From the NCBI RefSeq assembly GCF_000189635.1, contig NW_002476250.1, positions 434,001 through 498,000 of the forward strand: 64,000 bases of DNA, given 5' to 3'. A program made the translations under genes and the position numbers. Positions within the stretch are counted from its first letter, which is position 1. Each line of letters opens with the position of its first letter. The notes beneath the pieces were generated by a model. It did not search any database, had not been told where the DNA came from, and worked only from the letters and a program-made list of their open reading frames with translations. The DNA comes from Tetrahymena thermophila SB210 (Eukaryota > Ciliophora > Oligohymenophorea > Hymenostomatida > Tetrahymenidae). Below, piece by piece: positions 49,001 to 62,287 of this stretch.

Positions 49001-49972
49001 TAAGGTAATTGTATGGTTGTAGATCTTCAAGGTACTGAAGATGGTCAATTAACTGATCCTTAAATTCACACTCTCAAAAAAACTAAAAAATTCGGTTAGG
49101 GTGATCTTGGATATGAAGGTATTTTAAGATTCTTTAGAACTCATACCTGTACTGCTTTCTGTAAAAGTCTTTAGTTGATCCACCCTAAAAATCATAGAAA
49201 TGTTGCTGATGACTATAAATTTGAAGATTTCCATGCTTTGTAGTAGTAATAGAGAGAAAAGTAAAAGAAATTGAGATAACAATTTAATTTTGATGACGAA
49301 AGTGATAACGAAGAAGATGACGTTGAAGAGGAGGAGGAAGTAGAAGAATAAAAGGAGTAGGTTAATGAAGAAGTAAAAGAAAATGCAGAAAAAAGTTAAC
49401 CAATAAGCAAAGACTTTGAACATGAAAAAATTGAGGAAATCAGTAAAACTATTCCTGCTATTAAGGCTACTGAGATAGAATCAAAAGCTCCTTTAGATAT
49501 TACATTGGTTAAAATGGAAGAAAAAAAATTTATTCATTTTGAAGAAGCAGAGGATGGTGTCTTTGGTATTGATGAATTCTTCACATTGAAGGTAGATTAG
49601 AAACTAATAGATTCTTATGTTCCTCCTGATCCATCTAAAATTTCAATCAAAATCAAGGGTCGTACAGTTCCAAAAGCAGTTAAGGCAGTTGATCCCAATA
49701 ATTATGACTACTCAGAAGTTAAGAGAGATTGTACAAAGATGATTTGCTCTCTTTGTAAAAAGGTTGGAGAATATAACACTAAAAATTTACTATAAACTAA
49801 GAAAAAACTAAATTAACTCATCTGCAATAAGTGTGAAGAGCTATCTGCAGAAGCTCCTAAAATGACCTTCGATTGCTAAGTTTGCAAAGATGTATTTGAT
49901 ATATCTTCATATGTATTAAAGATGAAAAGAATCGATAAGGCATATAGATGTGAGAAATGCTCTTTATTCTGA
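46037..49972 (+). CDS. von Willebrand A - alpha-kinase fusion protein (VWKA type) with CxxC tail
   Basis: Exons 46037-46766, 47165-48705 and 48794-49972 give 1149 residues. A Lys/Glu-rich coiled N terminus (1-140) leads to a vWA domain (about 145-345) with an intact metal site: DCTGSM, GGNDTAED and ITDA. A long acidic linker follows. The alpha-kinase domain (about 650-890) shows ELVAKLHKE, VVDLQGTEDG, LTDPQIHT and the structural zinc motif THTCTAFC. These kinases phosphorylate Ser/Thr in helical targets such as myosin tails or EF2, and the vWA-fused form is known from Dictyostelium VwkA. The tail (about 1070-1148) has four CxxC pairs (CSLC, CNKC, CQVC, CEKC) that could form two zinc ribbons; I do not recall this from VwkA. 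The 398-nt intron splits the vWA domain at EMN-WTCEAKYA. Confidence 0.9.
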
Positions 49973-51054
49973 TGACTCAAATAGCTCGTTCAAATAAAAA
50001 TTTCAAGTGAAATCTTAATCTTTTATAATTCTAATTTAATTAATTACAAAATCTATAAAAAATAAATTTATATAAAATAATAATATATTAAAATATTTGT
50101 TAAATAATTTACATACATACTAATTAATATAATTTCAAGTACTGTTTATTTATATTCCATATAGTAAATGACCTTATTATCATTATTAATGTATAAATAT
50201 TTTTTAATTTACAATTAAGATACTACAATAGTTAATTGTTTCTAAAAATTAAAATTCCATTTTAAATATTTTTTTATTTAACTTAATTTTAAATAAATTT
50301 GTAATTAATATAATAAAAATGCTTATTTATATTTTCATGATATTTTAAAGTACTTCTTAAAAATTTAGATTCTATTTTATTTTAAAAACTTTTTTTATGA
50401 TTTTTTACTCTATTAATTTTTAGAGTTAATAAAACTATAAAATTCAATTTTGCACAACAAACAAATGCATTTTTTCAATTTAGATTTTAATCAAAGTGAG
50501 CGAATTCAATTAAAATTTTTATGCTTTAAAAAAATTAATTTAAGGACTTTAATTAATTTATATAAAAATATGTAACTTTTTTATGTTTTAAATAGATTTT
50601 AATTAAGATCTTACAATAAATCTCCTATTTATTTAATTACACAATTGTTTTTCTTATTTTAAAATATTTACTTAATTAAAAAAAGAATGTATTTATTAAA
50701 TTTATTTATTTATTTACTTAAAAGATTTTATATATCATATTATAAAAAATAAATTAAAATAACTATAATTAGCAAATTATTGTAAAAAATATCCTTTGTA
50801 ATAAATATTATTTATTTCTAATTTAAAATTATTATTACAATAAAAAAATTTAGTTTATTGTTTCAAACAAAATTCTATTAAATCATCTTGAAATAAAATG
50901 TATTTTTATGATTAATTTTATTCAATATATTTTTTTATAAAAACTTTAATTTGTTTTTTTATTTGTTTGTTTACTAATTAAAATTCAATATTTATTAATA
51001 GATATTATTTCAATTAAAAAATTAAAAATAGCGATTATCATATTTTAGACTAAA
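49973..51054. other. Intergenic, AT-rich
   Basis: A spacer of about 1.1 kb. It is almost wholly A/T with ATTTATTTA-type strings. Nothing identifiable on either strand. Confidence 0.6.
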
Positions 51055-52110
51055 ATGCCACCTAAAACCAAAAAAGAATTAGAAGCAGAGGCTCTACGTT
51101 TAGCAGAAGAGTAAAGATTGCGTGAGGAAGAAGAAAGAAAGAGAAAAGAAGAAGAGAGAAAAAAATATGAAGTAAAAACACTAGATACAGGACTTGAATG
51201 CATTTTTACTGATTATTATGTAACTGAATGCTTTGAAAACAGCAATGATCCTAGATAATTCACAAAAGAATATCTATAAAGTTATTATTTCAGAGATAAT
51301 AATTATTCTTAAAATTTCAGAGAAATAGACTGGATTACTTTGATAGAATATACATTATATAACCTAAATTTTGCTAAAAACGAATTGAATTTGACTAATC
51401 AATAGGCTAAAATTTTTATAAATATTATGTTTGATGTTTTAAGACTAAATGATCTTAAGTACACAACATTTACTTTACCTAAAACCTAAAACGAAAGAGG
51501 GGAAGAGGTGGATTTAGAAGAAAAAGAAAGAGAAAAGTATATTTCTTCTAAAGTTAGGTTATAAGGTTAAAAAACAAAACAAAAAGATTTCGAGCATTTA
51601 AAAAACTTATTAATAAATCACAGTGTAGACTAGCCACCTAATAAATTAAAATTTTTCACTTCTGACTAGCTTTAATAAATGTTTATTTATGCAAATAACA
51701 GTTATTTTGCTCACTATAATCTGTATTCTTATATTCAAAGAAAAGAGCAGCGTCAGGTTGATATATTCTAAACAGTATATGTTGATTAAATGGTAGATAT
51801 TCCTCCACTTGAGTAGGGTCTCTTTGTACCTATTGATAAAAAGGATGAAGAGCAATTAGAAAGAGAAAGAAGATAATTCTTGCAACAATAATTAGAAGAA
51901 GAATAAGCTTTAGAAGCTCTAAAAAGAAAATAGGAAGAATAAGGCTAAGAAGAGGAAGAAGAACCTCTAGATCCTATCGCCTTAGAAATTATTAGAGAAA
52001 AAGTAAAAGAAACTGAATAAATTATGTAACAAAAGCTCATAGATAGGCAGAATGCTCTTAATGAAAAGTTATAAGAATTAGATAAGCCAAAAAAACCAGT
52101 CAAAAAATGA
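51055..52110 (+). CDS. CLAMP-domain protein, candidate CFAP119-like axonemal protein
   Basis: An intronless 351-residue frame. The N terminus is a Glu/Arg/Lys-rich helix (EEERKRKEEERKKYEVK). Residues about 45-255 look like the CLAMP domain (flagellar C1a complex subunit C1a-32 family: CFAP119/CCDC189 and CABCOCO1). The characteristic segment is LLINHSVDQPPNKLKFFTSD, followed by a helix ending NSYFAHYNLYSYIQ. The C terminus is another highly charged coiled coil. In Chlamydomonas, C1a-32/FAP119 is a central-pair projection subunit involved in motility. The assignment rests on remembered family pattern, not alignment; an unrelated coiled-coil ciliary protein remains possible. The frame itself is certain. 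Confidence 0.7.
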
Positions 52111-53156
52111 GCATAAAGTATTATTGGCATTTAATATAGTAATTATTAACAACATGTTCTGCCTATTCGCTTTTATTTTACTTAAATAACATAAATAAAT
52201 AAATAATTATATTTTTAAATTATTAAACTTGTAACTCTAATACATAGAAATATATTTATTGCTGTTTGGCATAACTTCTTTATTCTGTCTGTATTCAAAA
52301 AAATGTTTTAGTTTTTCTATCAAAATAATAATTTTTGGATTTCTAATTTTTTATTTTTTTAATGAAGGATAGATACTATTTAAAATTTTAAACCATCAAA
52401 TCAAAACATTAATAAAATTCAAAATTTAAAATATTAATACAAAATATTTTTTTCTCATAAAATCTTTTTATATTAGTTTACAAAAAAATAAATGACTAAA
52501 ATAATATAAAATTAGATATAAATAAATATCAAATTAATTCTAAGATTCTGAAAAGAATAAAGAAGGATTCAAACATAATTTCATAGCTATATTAGTATTA
52601 AATTTTCTATAAATAAAAAAATAAAAATGATTAAATAATTAATTATTTTACTTTTTTATTTTTATATCATAAATAATTTTAATGCTAATATTTACAAACT
52701 AAATTGATGGATTATTATCTAAGTATATAAGATAAAAACAAACAAATTAATAAAATGAATTTATAGATTTTAGATAAAAATTTATTTTTAAAGTGATAAA
52801 CAATATAATAAAACCTATTTTGTTAAGATAGATATAGATTGTATGCTCATTTTTAAATTTAAATTAAGGATTGTATTAAAAGTTAATTATATACCATAAA
52901 ATACAAGCTAAAGCATTTGCTTGTTACTGAAATATTAAGATTTTTTGAATTTAAAAGTGAGTATCATTTATAAAATAATAATTAAATTGTTAATATTGAT
53001 ATAATTTGATTTTGCAAAAAGAGTTTGCGATAATAATATTTGATATTCTATCTATGTTTTTGTATTTGATTTTAGTAATTAATTAAATATTTGAATTTTT
53101 TATTAGATAGTTCAAGATAAAAACTTCAGGATTAGATAAGATAAAAGATATTTAAC
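52111..53156. other. Intergenic, AT-rich
   Basis: This is the 3' flank of the CLAMP gene and the upstream region of the Sfi1-like gene. It is A/T low complexity with no frame of coding character. I see nothing further. Confidence 0.6.
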
Positions 53157-56100
53157 ATGATTACAAATATAAATAAATCTATAAATAAATCTAATTCAAA
53201 TTAATAGTTTAGAAATTTCAATAATATAGGTAATAATTTTGACAAATTTGTTTATTCTTTCTTATTTTTCTAGACGTTCATTATTTTTTAATCTTATCAA
53301 TGTAAAATAAAGATTGGAATATTATTGAGAAAATTATTAAAAGCTCAAATGAAAAGTTTTAAAAAGAAAAAGAATTTAATGCTGAAGGAGAACTTAATTT
53401 AATGCGAATATTAGCTTCTTATAGCAATATATTAGAGTAAAATGGTAAAATAAAACACTTTTTATAAGTTTCTTAATAAATTTTTTACATTATTTTACTT
53501 AAAATAGATATTAACCCTAACTAAGATACTGATTATTATAATTTTTTTCTCACAGTTTCTAAATACATGTAAAAAAATGGAATACTTAATTGGATGGAGG
53601 CCTCAGCAGCTGTTCTATAAAATTCTAAAAGTAATAATAATACCTCATAAAGCTTTGAATAAAAATCAAATTTATGTGATAGCAAAAACTTTTTGTTAGG
53701 ATAGCAAATGAATCAAAAAAGCCGTACTAATTCTAAACAATATTTAACTAGTAATTCAGGCTTTGATAGGATGAGCTAAGATGAATTCTACAATCAAAAT
53801 TAAAGCAATTCTGTTTTAAATTTTAATTAAACAAGATTATCAGAAGATTTGCAAATGGAAAATAATCCTCACATTTAAAATAGAATAAGTTAGTCTCTTT
53901 AAACATAATAAGGATTTATTAGCACAAATAGTAATTTTAATGAGACATTAAGCAGGGAAGATAAAAAAAAATAACGTAAAAATGCAAAAAACAACTTGAT
54001 TTAAACAATAAATAGTAATCTAGAATTAATAGAAAATAAATTAGTGGATATTGAAGAATCTTAAAATAACATTACTAGATTGAATATTAGTGATTTAGAT
54101 TTATCAAATATTTCTCATGCAAATATAAATAATAATACATTAGTCAGTAATTTAAATGCTCACCTAAATTCAATAAAATATGTTAACTAAACAAAAAATG
54201 AATTAAAATCACAACTAGGATTTGATAATTCATTTTTGGAATAAGCACTCAATTAGACAACCTAGGACTAAACTAACACTTCTCACTGGTAATAAAATAC
54301 TCAGTATATTAGCATCAAAGAATAAGAATAAGAAGAAGACGAAGATGAAGAAAATGGTAATGAGTAATATAATGAAAATACCTAGTAACATAAAAGCTAA
54401 GAAATAGAAATCAATTATAAAAATTATGATGAGAATAATCTAAAGTACAATTAATAAAATGAAAAAAAAAGCAATAATTTTGCTCATTCAGTTAAAACAA
54501 ACTATGGAATTAAAAACAATAATCATTCAAATACCTCTTATGACAATGATTTATATTAGAATGTCCCATAGCAGGATACTTCAATCAGCTATGAGAAACT
54601 TTTTTCAAATTAAACTTTGTTAACTGGTTAAGGAAATCCTTCTCCTATTTCTCATAATAATTCAATATAAAATCTAACATAATATTAAGGGGATTCATAT
54701 TTCAACAAGTCAGCAACAAATTAATTTTCAAGAATTGAATAATTAGGAAATAATTCTTTTACAAATTCATCTTTTAAGCAAAAATATTATTAAAAGACTC
54801 TAGGAAATAATATTTCAAATAGCACCAATAATAATTTATATTCCTCTAAAATTAATTTATCTTCACATTTAGAGAAATTTAATAAATTAAATAACTCAAA
54901 TAATAATAGCATGAATAATTTAAAAAGTAAATTAAATGATTAAAGCAAATATTTGTAGCCTTAAACAACTGATTTTACAGAATATGCTAAATAAAGCAAA
55001 GATTAATTTTAAAACTCAACTTTGAAAGGAATGTCTTCATTACTGTCTTTCAATCCTTAAAAATCATAATTACTAGCTAGCTTTGAAAAATAATTTTAGT
55101 AATTAAACAGGAGATAAAGTCATGAGTCTGAATTAAATCATACCTTAGGAAAAAGTGAACTAAATCAATTTAATACTAGCCAGCCAATATTGCTCTAAAG
55201 TAAATAAAAACACAACGTAAGCTTTGGAGAGAATTCTATTTTCTCGTTAGATGAAAATGAATAAAATTTTAAATTAAAATCTCAATCATTTATTAGGTGG
55301 GTTTAATTCGTGAATAACAGGAGACAGATAAAGTAAAGACTAAGTTAAATTAACTTTCATTTAAATTTATTTTTATTTTAATAGATGGGAAAAAGAAGAA
55401 TAAATAAGAAAAATTATTCTTGCATTAGACTACTACTAAAGTATGACAAAACAGAAAGTTTTTATTCTATTAAAAGGGTACAATATGTTGATGAAGGAAA
55501 GAAGAAAAAAAGAATAAGTTATTTAATTAAAATGTCAAAGAAATCTTAAATAAAAATATTTTCAGCTCTACCTTTTGAACTATTGTAATATTTCACCTAT
55601 TGAAAATTAATTTAACTATTTTCTTTTAAAAAAATAAGAATTGTCATTAATAGATACAAAGCAAAATCAAAAAGCCATTAAATTTGCCAATAGAAAAATA
55701 AAAATGAGATACCTGGTCTTGCTATAAAAATATAAAAATAAGTAGAAAGAGAAAAGATAGCAAAATCCTAAAAAATAAGTTTTTAATAAAATTTTTATCG
55801 AATTTGTTCTAATGCTAGCGTTAGAAAAGATAAACATGGATATTTAAGACAAGAAAGAATTTTGGTTGAGGATAAAAAGTTTTTAAGAAGAAAAAGCTTG
55901 CAGTATACTTTAAAAATATATTAAAAGCTCGAATATAACAGAGTAGAACATATAAACTTAGTTAAAACCTCACTTGGAGTGGTTAAAAGTAGATGCCAAA
56001 TAAAAAATTTTTAAGTCTTTCATAGAATATAAAAAATTCATGGAAGATTCTTAGTAATTTAGGAGCTGTAGAATTAAATTTTACATTTTTTAAACATGGA

Positions 56101-58555
56101 AGAATAAACTCATTAAGAAAAAGGAATAGGAAAATTTGCTTCAACAACACTTTAACTTGAAATATACCAAAATTTTAGAAAAAATTATTACTAGCTGGAG
56201 AGATATTGCAACAAGGAATAGTTTATTAAAATAACGATATAAATATCTAAAAATATAATCAAAGTTCAACATGTTAGAAAAGTACTTTTCTAGGTGGTAT
56301 GATAAGTTTGAATATTATGTTTAAAACAAAGAGGAGATAATAAAAGGCTAACAAATTAAGGGATATTTAACTATTAAGAGGGTATTCTAAGCAATGATTA
56401 ACTTCTAATAGTAGTAAATTCAAAAAAAGGAGTACTATCAATATGCATTTACTCATTATTCTATCAATTTGTGCAAGAAGACATTTAGAGGGTATGAAAT
56501 AATTAAATAAAAGAAGGAAAACTATAATAGAGTTGTAAACTAGGTCGAAGATTACTTAAATTCAAAGATATTAAAGAATTTCTTTAAAAATTGGAAAAAG
56601 CAAATAATTTAAGAAAAAATGGTAAATAACTTTATCCGATAAATGCTTTACACAAAAGTTATTAAAGGTTTATAGATATATTCCAATATTATGAAAAATA
56701 TCAATAATAAAATAAATATATTAGTTGAAAAGAGCAATCAAAGATATCTAGTTCAAGGATTAAATGGATTTATCTAAAATTACATCTAACAATAAAAAAA
56801 TATTTAATTGGCTTTTTCTCATAACTATATGAAAAATTTAGCTTATTCTTTCAAATAACTGCAAAAAAATGTGGTAAATAATTAATTATATTAAATTAAG
56901 TTAAGTTAAAGATTTATATTACAATGTTCTAATTTCTTTTTTAAAAAAAATAGTTAAGAAAAAAGAGAAAATATGTTTATCTTGTTGAATATACTAAAAA
57001 CAAGAGTAAATAGTTCATACTGAAGTGTTTTGAAGGGTGGAAACTCAGATCTTAAATAAAATAGAGAAAAAGAATGGCAAATAAAATTGCAGTTAACAAT
57101 TTTATACATAATTTATTTAAAAAAATGATTAAAATATTTAGGTAAAATGTCGAAAAAAATTAAATTAAATAAAAAATCTATGAAATGATGGATTAGCAAA
57201 ATCAAAAAAAGTTTTTTAATTACTGGAAAGAAGCTCATGCTAGTAACTTATCAAACAAGTTCTACTAGAAAAAAATATTATCAAAAATATTTTCCTTGTG
57301 GAAATAGTAAATTGAAGAGAAAATTATTAAGTTGACCAAGAGAAAGCAAGCAGCTTTACTTTACACATCAAAACTTATGCAAATAGCCTCTTTATTTATA
57401 GAATGTTTAAAAATAAATAAAGAAAAGGCTTTGTACAAAAAGCAAGCTATGGAAAGAGTGAGCTAAATTTATAAACAAAAATAAAAGAAAAAGACATTTT
57501 TGCTTTTTAAAAATCAAATTTAAAAAATACAAAAACATCAATAAAATTTCAAAGAAATATAAAAAAAATGTACAATATCAATCCTAAAAAACCATTTTTA
57601 AAATTGGCGTTAGACTTAAGATAAATCAAACAAAAAGTTTGAGTGTTTGAGAAAAATGGAAAAGTAATTTTATTTGTGCAATTAATTAATAATATTTTTA
57701 ATATATTAATTAAAGAATTAATAGAATGAGTAAAATTAAACAATCCTTTGAAGTTTGGCAGTAATTTGTAAATTTAATGAAATATGATGAAGCACTTTAC
57801 TAAAAATCTCAAAGTTTTAGGGATTACTTGCTAATAAAGAGATTTTATAAAATAGTCAAACAAAGAAGTATTGCTAGGCAAAATGAGATTGAAAAACTAA
57901 AGGCTGCTGATTATTACTATAAAAGATGCTCGTTTTATAAATTAGTGAATACTTTCTATAATAGTATCTAAGAGAAAAAATAGAAAAGAATTTCACTTAA
58001 GCACTATGCAATAAAAGTAATAAAAATATAATTTATTTAAGTTTATATTTTTTAATACCAAATTTTAAATAAATAATTAAATAAAATTAGATTTTGTCAA
58101 CTAGTTTCTATAACTGGAAAAGATACACATAAGAAAAGTATGAAAGGTAGTTTTATAAAATAATGAGTTCTAGTAAAAGAGATAATATGCTAGATAACAG
58201 TATTAGCAACTATGTATCAGAAGAATAATCACCAGAAACAATAATACAAGATAATTAGTTAGCTGCAAGTAATTTAAATATCAATAGTATCGGATATGAT
58301 ACTTTAAGCAAAATATAATAATAAAATTTTAATAGCACTATTTCAAACAATAACAGTTCTATTTTGATAAATAAAGACGCTTCTAACTTAACAAACAATC
58401 TAAGTAATTTATTCAAAAACTCAGTTAACAAAAAATCAGTCAAATTTCAACAAAATTTCTAAGATGATTTGCTTACAAGTAATCTAAATTATACAGGAGT
58501 TTAAAACGACCTACAATAATATTAACTTGAAGCTGAGGAAAATCAAAGTAACTGA
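53157..58555 (+). CDS. Sfi1-like centrin-binding repeat protein (seven exons)
   Basis: Exons 53157-53229, 53274-53444, 53508-55296, 55385-56873, 56954-57663, 57716-58016 and 58091-58555 give 1665 residues. A more obvious ATG at 53300 lies in frame in exon 2. The upstream exon is preferred because a GTAATA...TTTCTAG intron joins it in phase. Residues 1-100 are helical, then about 600 residues are Asn/Ser/Gln-rich. From about 680 to 1530 there is a long helix with Trp-centred repeats: SWRDIATR, RWYDKFEY, NWKKQIIQ, GWKLRSQ, YWKEAHA, LWKQQIEE, NWRQTQDK, VWQQFVN and NWKRYTQ. They are spaced about 25-70 residues and flanked by Lys/Leu/Phe. This is the Sfi1 pattern, each unit binding a centrin at basal bodies. 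A Ser/Asn-rich tail closes the protein. Tetrahymena has several Sfi1 proteins; which paralogue this is cannot be told. Confidence 0.85.
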
Positions 58556-59329
58556 TTGATTACTCTTATATAATTAAATTATGAAAATATATCTCTATGT
58601 GTAAATAATATCTATTAATAAAAATAATAAAATTAAATATTAATTATAATAAACCTTATTTTAAATTAAACGATTTGGCTTTTTAAATTGAATACGTTTA
58701 AAAAACGATTGCTTAATATATTTTTTTAATTTAAAATTTACCTTCTTTGGTAATAATTTTAGCTTTTTAAGCAATTATTTTCCAAATTAATAAATATATT
58801 TAAATAATATTTTTATAATTATCACAAACAAGAGAGACATGATATTTGACTAAAATAAAGTTAAAAAATAAAACTAATTTCAATAAAATAGATAAAATAT
58901 TAAATAAATTAAATTTTTTCTAATAATATATTAAGTTTTACTAAAAAATAATATTATCTTTAAGTTTTTATTTTATTTTTAAATGCTTATATTAGAATTA
59001 TTTAGAATAATATTAGAATTATAATTAATTATTTGATAAAAGTTTTGATTTCTTTGAGTTTAAATAACTCTAGAAATAAAAACTTTATTTACAATCTAAT
59101 TAAATTGTTTTCAGTAATTATTAATCAATTAGTAAAAGTATTGATCATAATAAATACAACTTGAAGTTTAAAATCAAAGAATATTAATAAACATTACTTA
59201 TTTTTACAATTTAGATATAAGTATACTTTATATTTTAAGATAAATAGTCATTACAAGCTAACTAAGCAAATTCAACGTGAAACTCAAAATTATAAAAAAA
59301 GTACCATTCAATTTACTAATTATTGAAGG
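58556..59329. other. Intergenic, AT-rich
   Basis: Spacer between the Sfi1-like and coiled-coil genes. It is A/T-rich throughout and no feature is recognised. Confidence 0.6.
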
Positions 59330-62287
59330 ATGTCAGAAATAAAAGGATAAAGTGCTCCATTTACTCCATAAGCTGAAAGCTAACAAAGTGAGGATTATTA
59401 AATTGTTTGTATATTCTTAAGTTTTAATAATAAATTATAAAAATAATTGTAGCTTATGCTTAGAATTCTTAATCTCCCTTCTAATATGATTGGGTTGATG
59501 TTGTAAGGTAATAAAATTCAAGGCTAATTTAAAATGAGGAGCGACAAAAATAGCTTTAATAAATAAGAAAGTAGAAATACAGGTACATTTAAATAAAAAA
59601 AATATTTTTTGTTTTTGGCATTTAGCTTTTGTATCATATGTATCTATTTATTTTAACAGAGAGATTTTAGAGCAGGAAATAAATGAAAAAGAAGTAAAAA
59701 AAAATATAGTAAAGGATATAAAAAAACAGGAATATGAAGAAATTGAGAAAAATATTTCAGTAAAATTTTATGATTAACTTAATTGGCAATTTAAATCAAT
59801 TTATAATTATAAAATTTTAAGATTGTAGACAAATACGACTAAGAAAAAAAGATCCAAAAGAGGCTTATTGAAAGATAGATTTAAGAATAAAATAAATAAT
59901 TAACATAGGAAAAAAAGTAGAATGAAGTAATTAATTAATTATTATTTTATTTTTTAAATTTTATTTTTATTTTTAGCATCTTAAATTTATGTTTCTATAA
60001 ATAGAAATAGGTTAAGAATCTACAAATAGAATAAACTTAAAACTCTTACTCAATAAATAACTTAAATATTTAAAAATAAGCCTAAGATGAAATATAATAA
60101 AAAATACAAAGGCAAAAAGATTTTTTGAAAGAGCTTGAAAACCAAAAAAAAGTATGTACAACTATACTAGTGGTTGAATTACGTTTAATAATATATTTTA
60201 GTAAAACTAGGCAATAAAGGATGCTCAAAAAATGAATTTATAGTAAGAAGATAGGATTTTCGTAGATTAATTAGCATCTTAAGATCATTAACAAAAAGTA
60301 AAACTTTAAATTATTTATTTTCATTGACTTTAAAATATATTTTTATATTAGGATAATTATAGGAATGGGTTTTTCGAGAGTAAGCCAAATGTATTCTAGT
60401 AAATAGATTAGGCATACAGAGAGAAGGAGCAAAAAATAATAGATTTTGAAAATCATCATGTAAAATAAGGATATCAACAATAAATTGAAAAAGAAAAGAA
60501 AATGCAAGATTTAATTAAATAAGAGAAGAAATAGCTTTAAAATTAAGTTGACTCCATTGTTAATAATTAGCTTTAATATAAAAAATAAGTTTAGGTTTAC
60601 AATAACAACAACAAAAATGAAGAAAGAAGTCAAATTGATTAAAATTATATGAACTTTAAAAATGCAGAGATCCAAAGAAAGAATAATCAGAGAGAGCTGT
60701 ATGCGAGATAAAATGTTATAAATTAACAGCAAGTAAAATAAAAAGAATTGAAAGAGCTTTTCTAAAAATATTTATTTATTTATTGTAGCAATAACTCAAA
60801 AGTTAAATAAAAGAAAGATAAAAGCATATGAACGAAAATGAAATAAAGATAAACATAGACAAACTACCTGTAAACTTTAAATTTATTTTAGTTAATTTTA
60901 AATTTTGAAATAAATTTTAATTTAGGAAAGTCCTATCATACCGTAGAGTGCAACTAATTTTACTTAAGAAAGAAGTTCAAATCAACCAAACTAAACCAAA
61001 TCGAACCTAATTTATATGGGTGACTATGTTTCTTTTGACAGACAAAAATAGCTTCAGCAAGTGGATAAAGATTTATTAGAGAAACAGCCTGCCTAGTAAG
61101 AGTTATATAAAAGGACAGTTATAAATAAATCAATGAATTCTCTTCCCTAATTAAATGATTCTCTCTAATATAACCAATTTCCTAAAACATTATCTCCAGA
61201 CTCTTATTAAAACTAATAAATAAGTAATAGATCCAATAATAAAAACAGCTATGATCTTTATTTACAGTAAACTAAATTTCCTAAAAATCATGCTTTTACA
61301 AGTAACAAATCTCCTCCTTTGCTAACGAACACTTTACCTCATTACCAAAATAACTATCCCCCAAAAAACATAGATAATAGCTAGTAATTTAGCTAAACCC
61401 TTGACTATAATTAAAACTATAGACAATCAAGCTCACCTTAACTAAAATATCAGCCAAATCAGTAGTATTAGATAGAAACAAAAAATATTCAGCCTAATTT
61501 ATAATATCCCAGTTAGAATAACTAATAGGAAAATTAATTTGTATCTCAAAATAAAGATTAAAATAAAAATATGGAAGATTAAATTGAAAAGCTATAATAA
61601 TCTTAGTAACAGCAGCAATATTTATAAAATAAATAGATTCAATCTCAAATTAAAAATCTAGATTAAAACTCTTCAAACTATCAACCAAACATCAACAGTA
61701 ATGCAAATAATAGAGTGCAAAGCTAAAGTTAAATGAAATAAGCAATGTCTCCAAATAATTACTATCAGAATTTTAATTACAATGTATAATCTAATAGCAA
61801 CTTAAATAGCCAGCCTTTACATAGTTAGAGTACTCATCAATAAGTGGTATAAGTACCTATAAGTAATACAGCCAATTAAATACCAAATTCAAGAAGCAAT
61901 AAGAAAGAATTTAATATTAAATCCATATAATACAATGCTCCAATAAATGATTAGATCCCTAAAACAACAAACAATTATGCTTCCTCTGATAATCTAATTA
62001 GAGTTTATAGAAGCCCTTAAAATATGCAATTATCTAGTAATAATTAGTAATAGAATTACCATATTCCCTAATAGACTAGAAATTAAAATATCTCTAATTC
62101 ATCTCTAAATTAACCAACTTATAGCAACCATAGGTCTGGTACAAATACTGGTATGAGCAACAGTATGAATTTTATAGATCATAGATCAAATATTTTATCA
62201 TCCTAAAGATAAGATTATAATTAAATTAGGTAAAGTAATGCTAATTGGGCATAAAGAGGTTTCAACATTATCACTGGTGCCACATGA
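59330..62287 (+). CDS. Coiled-coil protein with a long disordered tail, unrecognised (nine exons)
   Basis: Exons 59330-59387, 59453-59582, 59660-59759, 59822-59926, 60005-60151, 60202-60297, 60352-60732, 60789-60869 and 60926-62287 give 819 residues. The second exon was placed by the phase-consistent GTGAGG donor, which produces SPFQYDWVDVVRQQNSRL. Reading through without this intron gives an implausible hydrophobic stretch. Residues about 25-340 are one nearly continuous Lys/Glu/Gln coiled coil (EILEQEINEKEVKKN, QEKKIQKRLIERQIQEQNK). The last 450 residues are Asn/Gln/Ser/Tyr-rich and disordered, ending in a conserved-looking NWAQRGFNIITGAT. The layout resembles ciliary or basal-body coiled-coil proteins, but I do not recognise a family. 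Its position next to the Sfi1-like gene is suggestive only. Confidence 0.78.
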
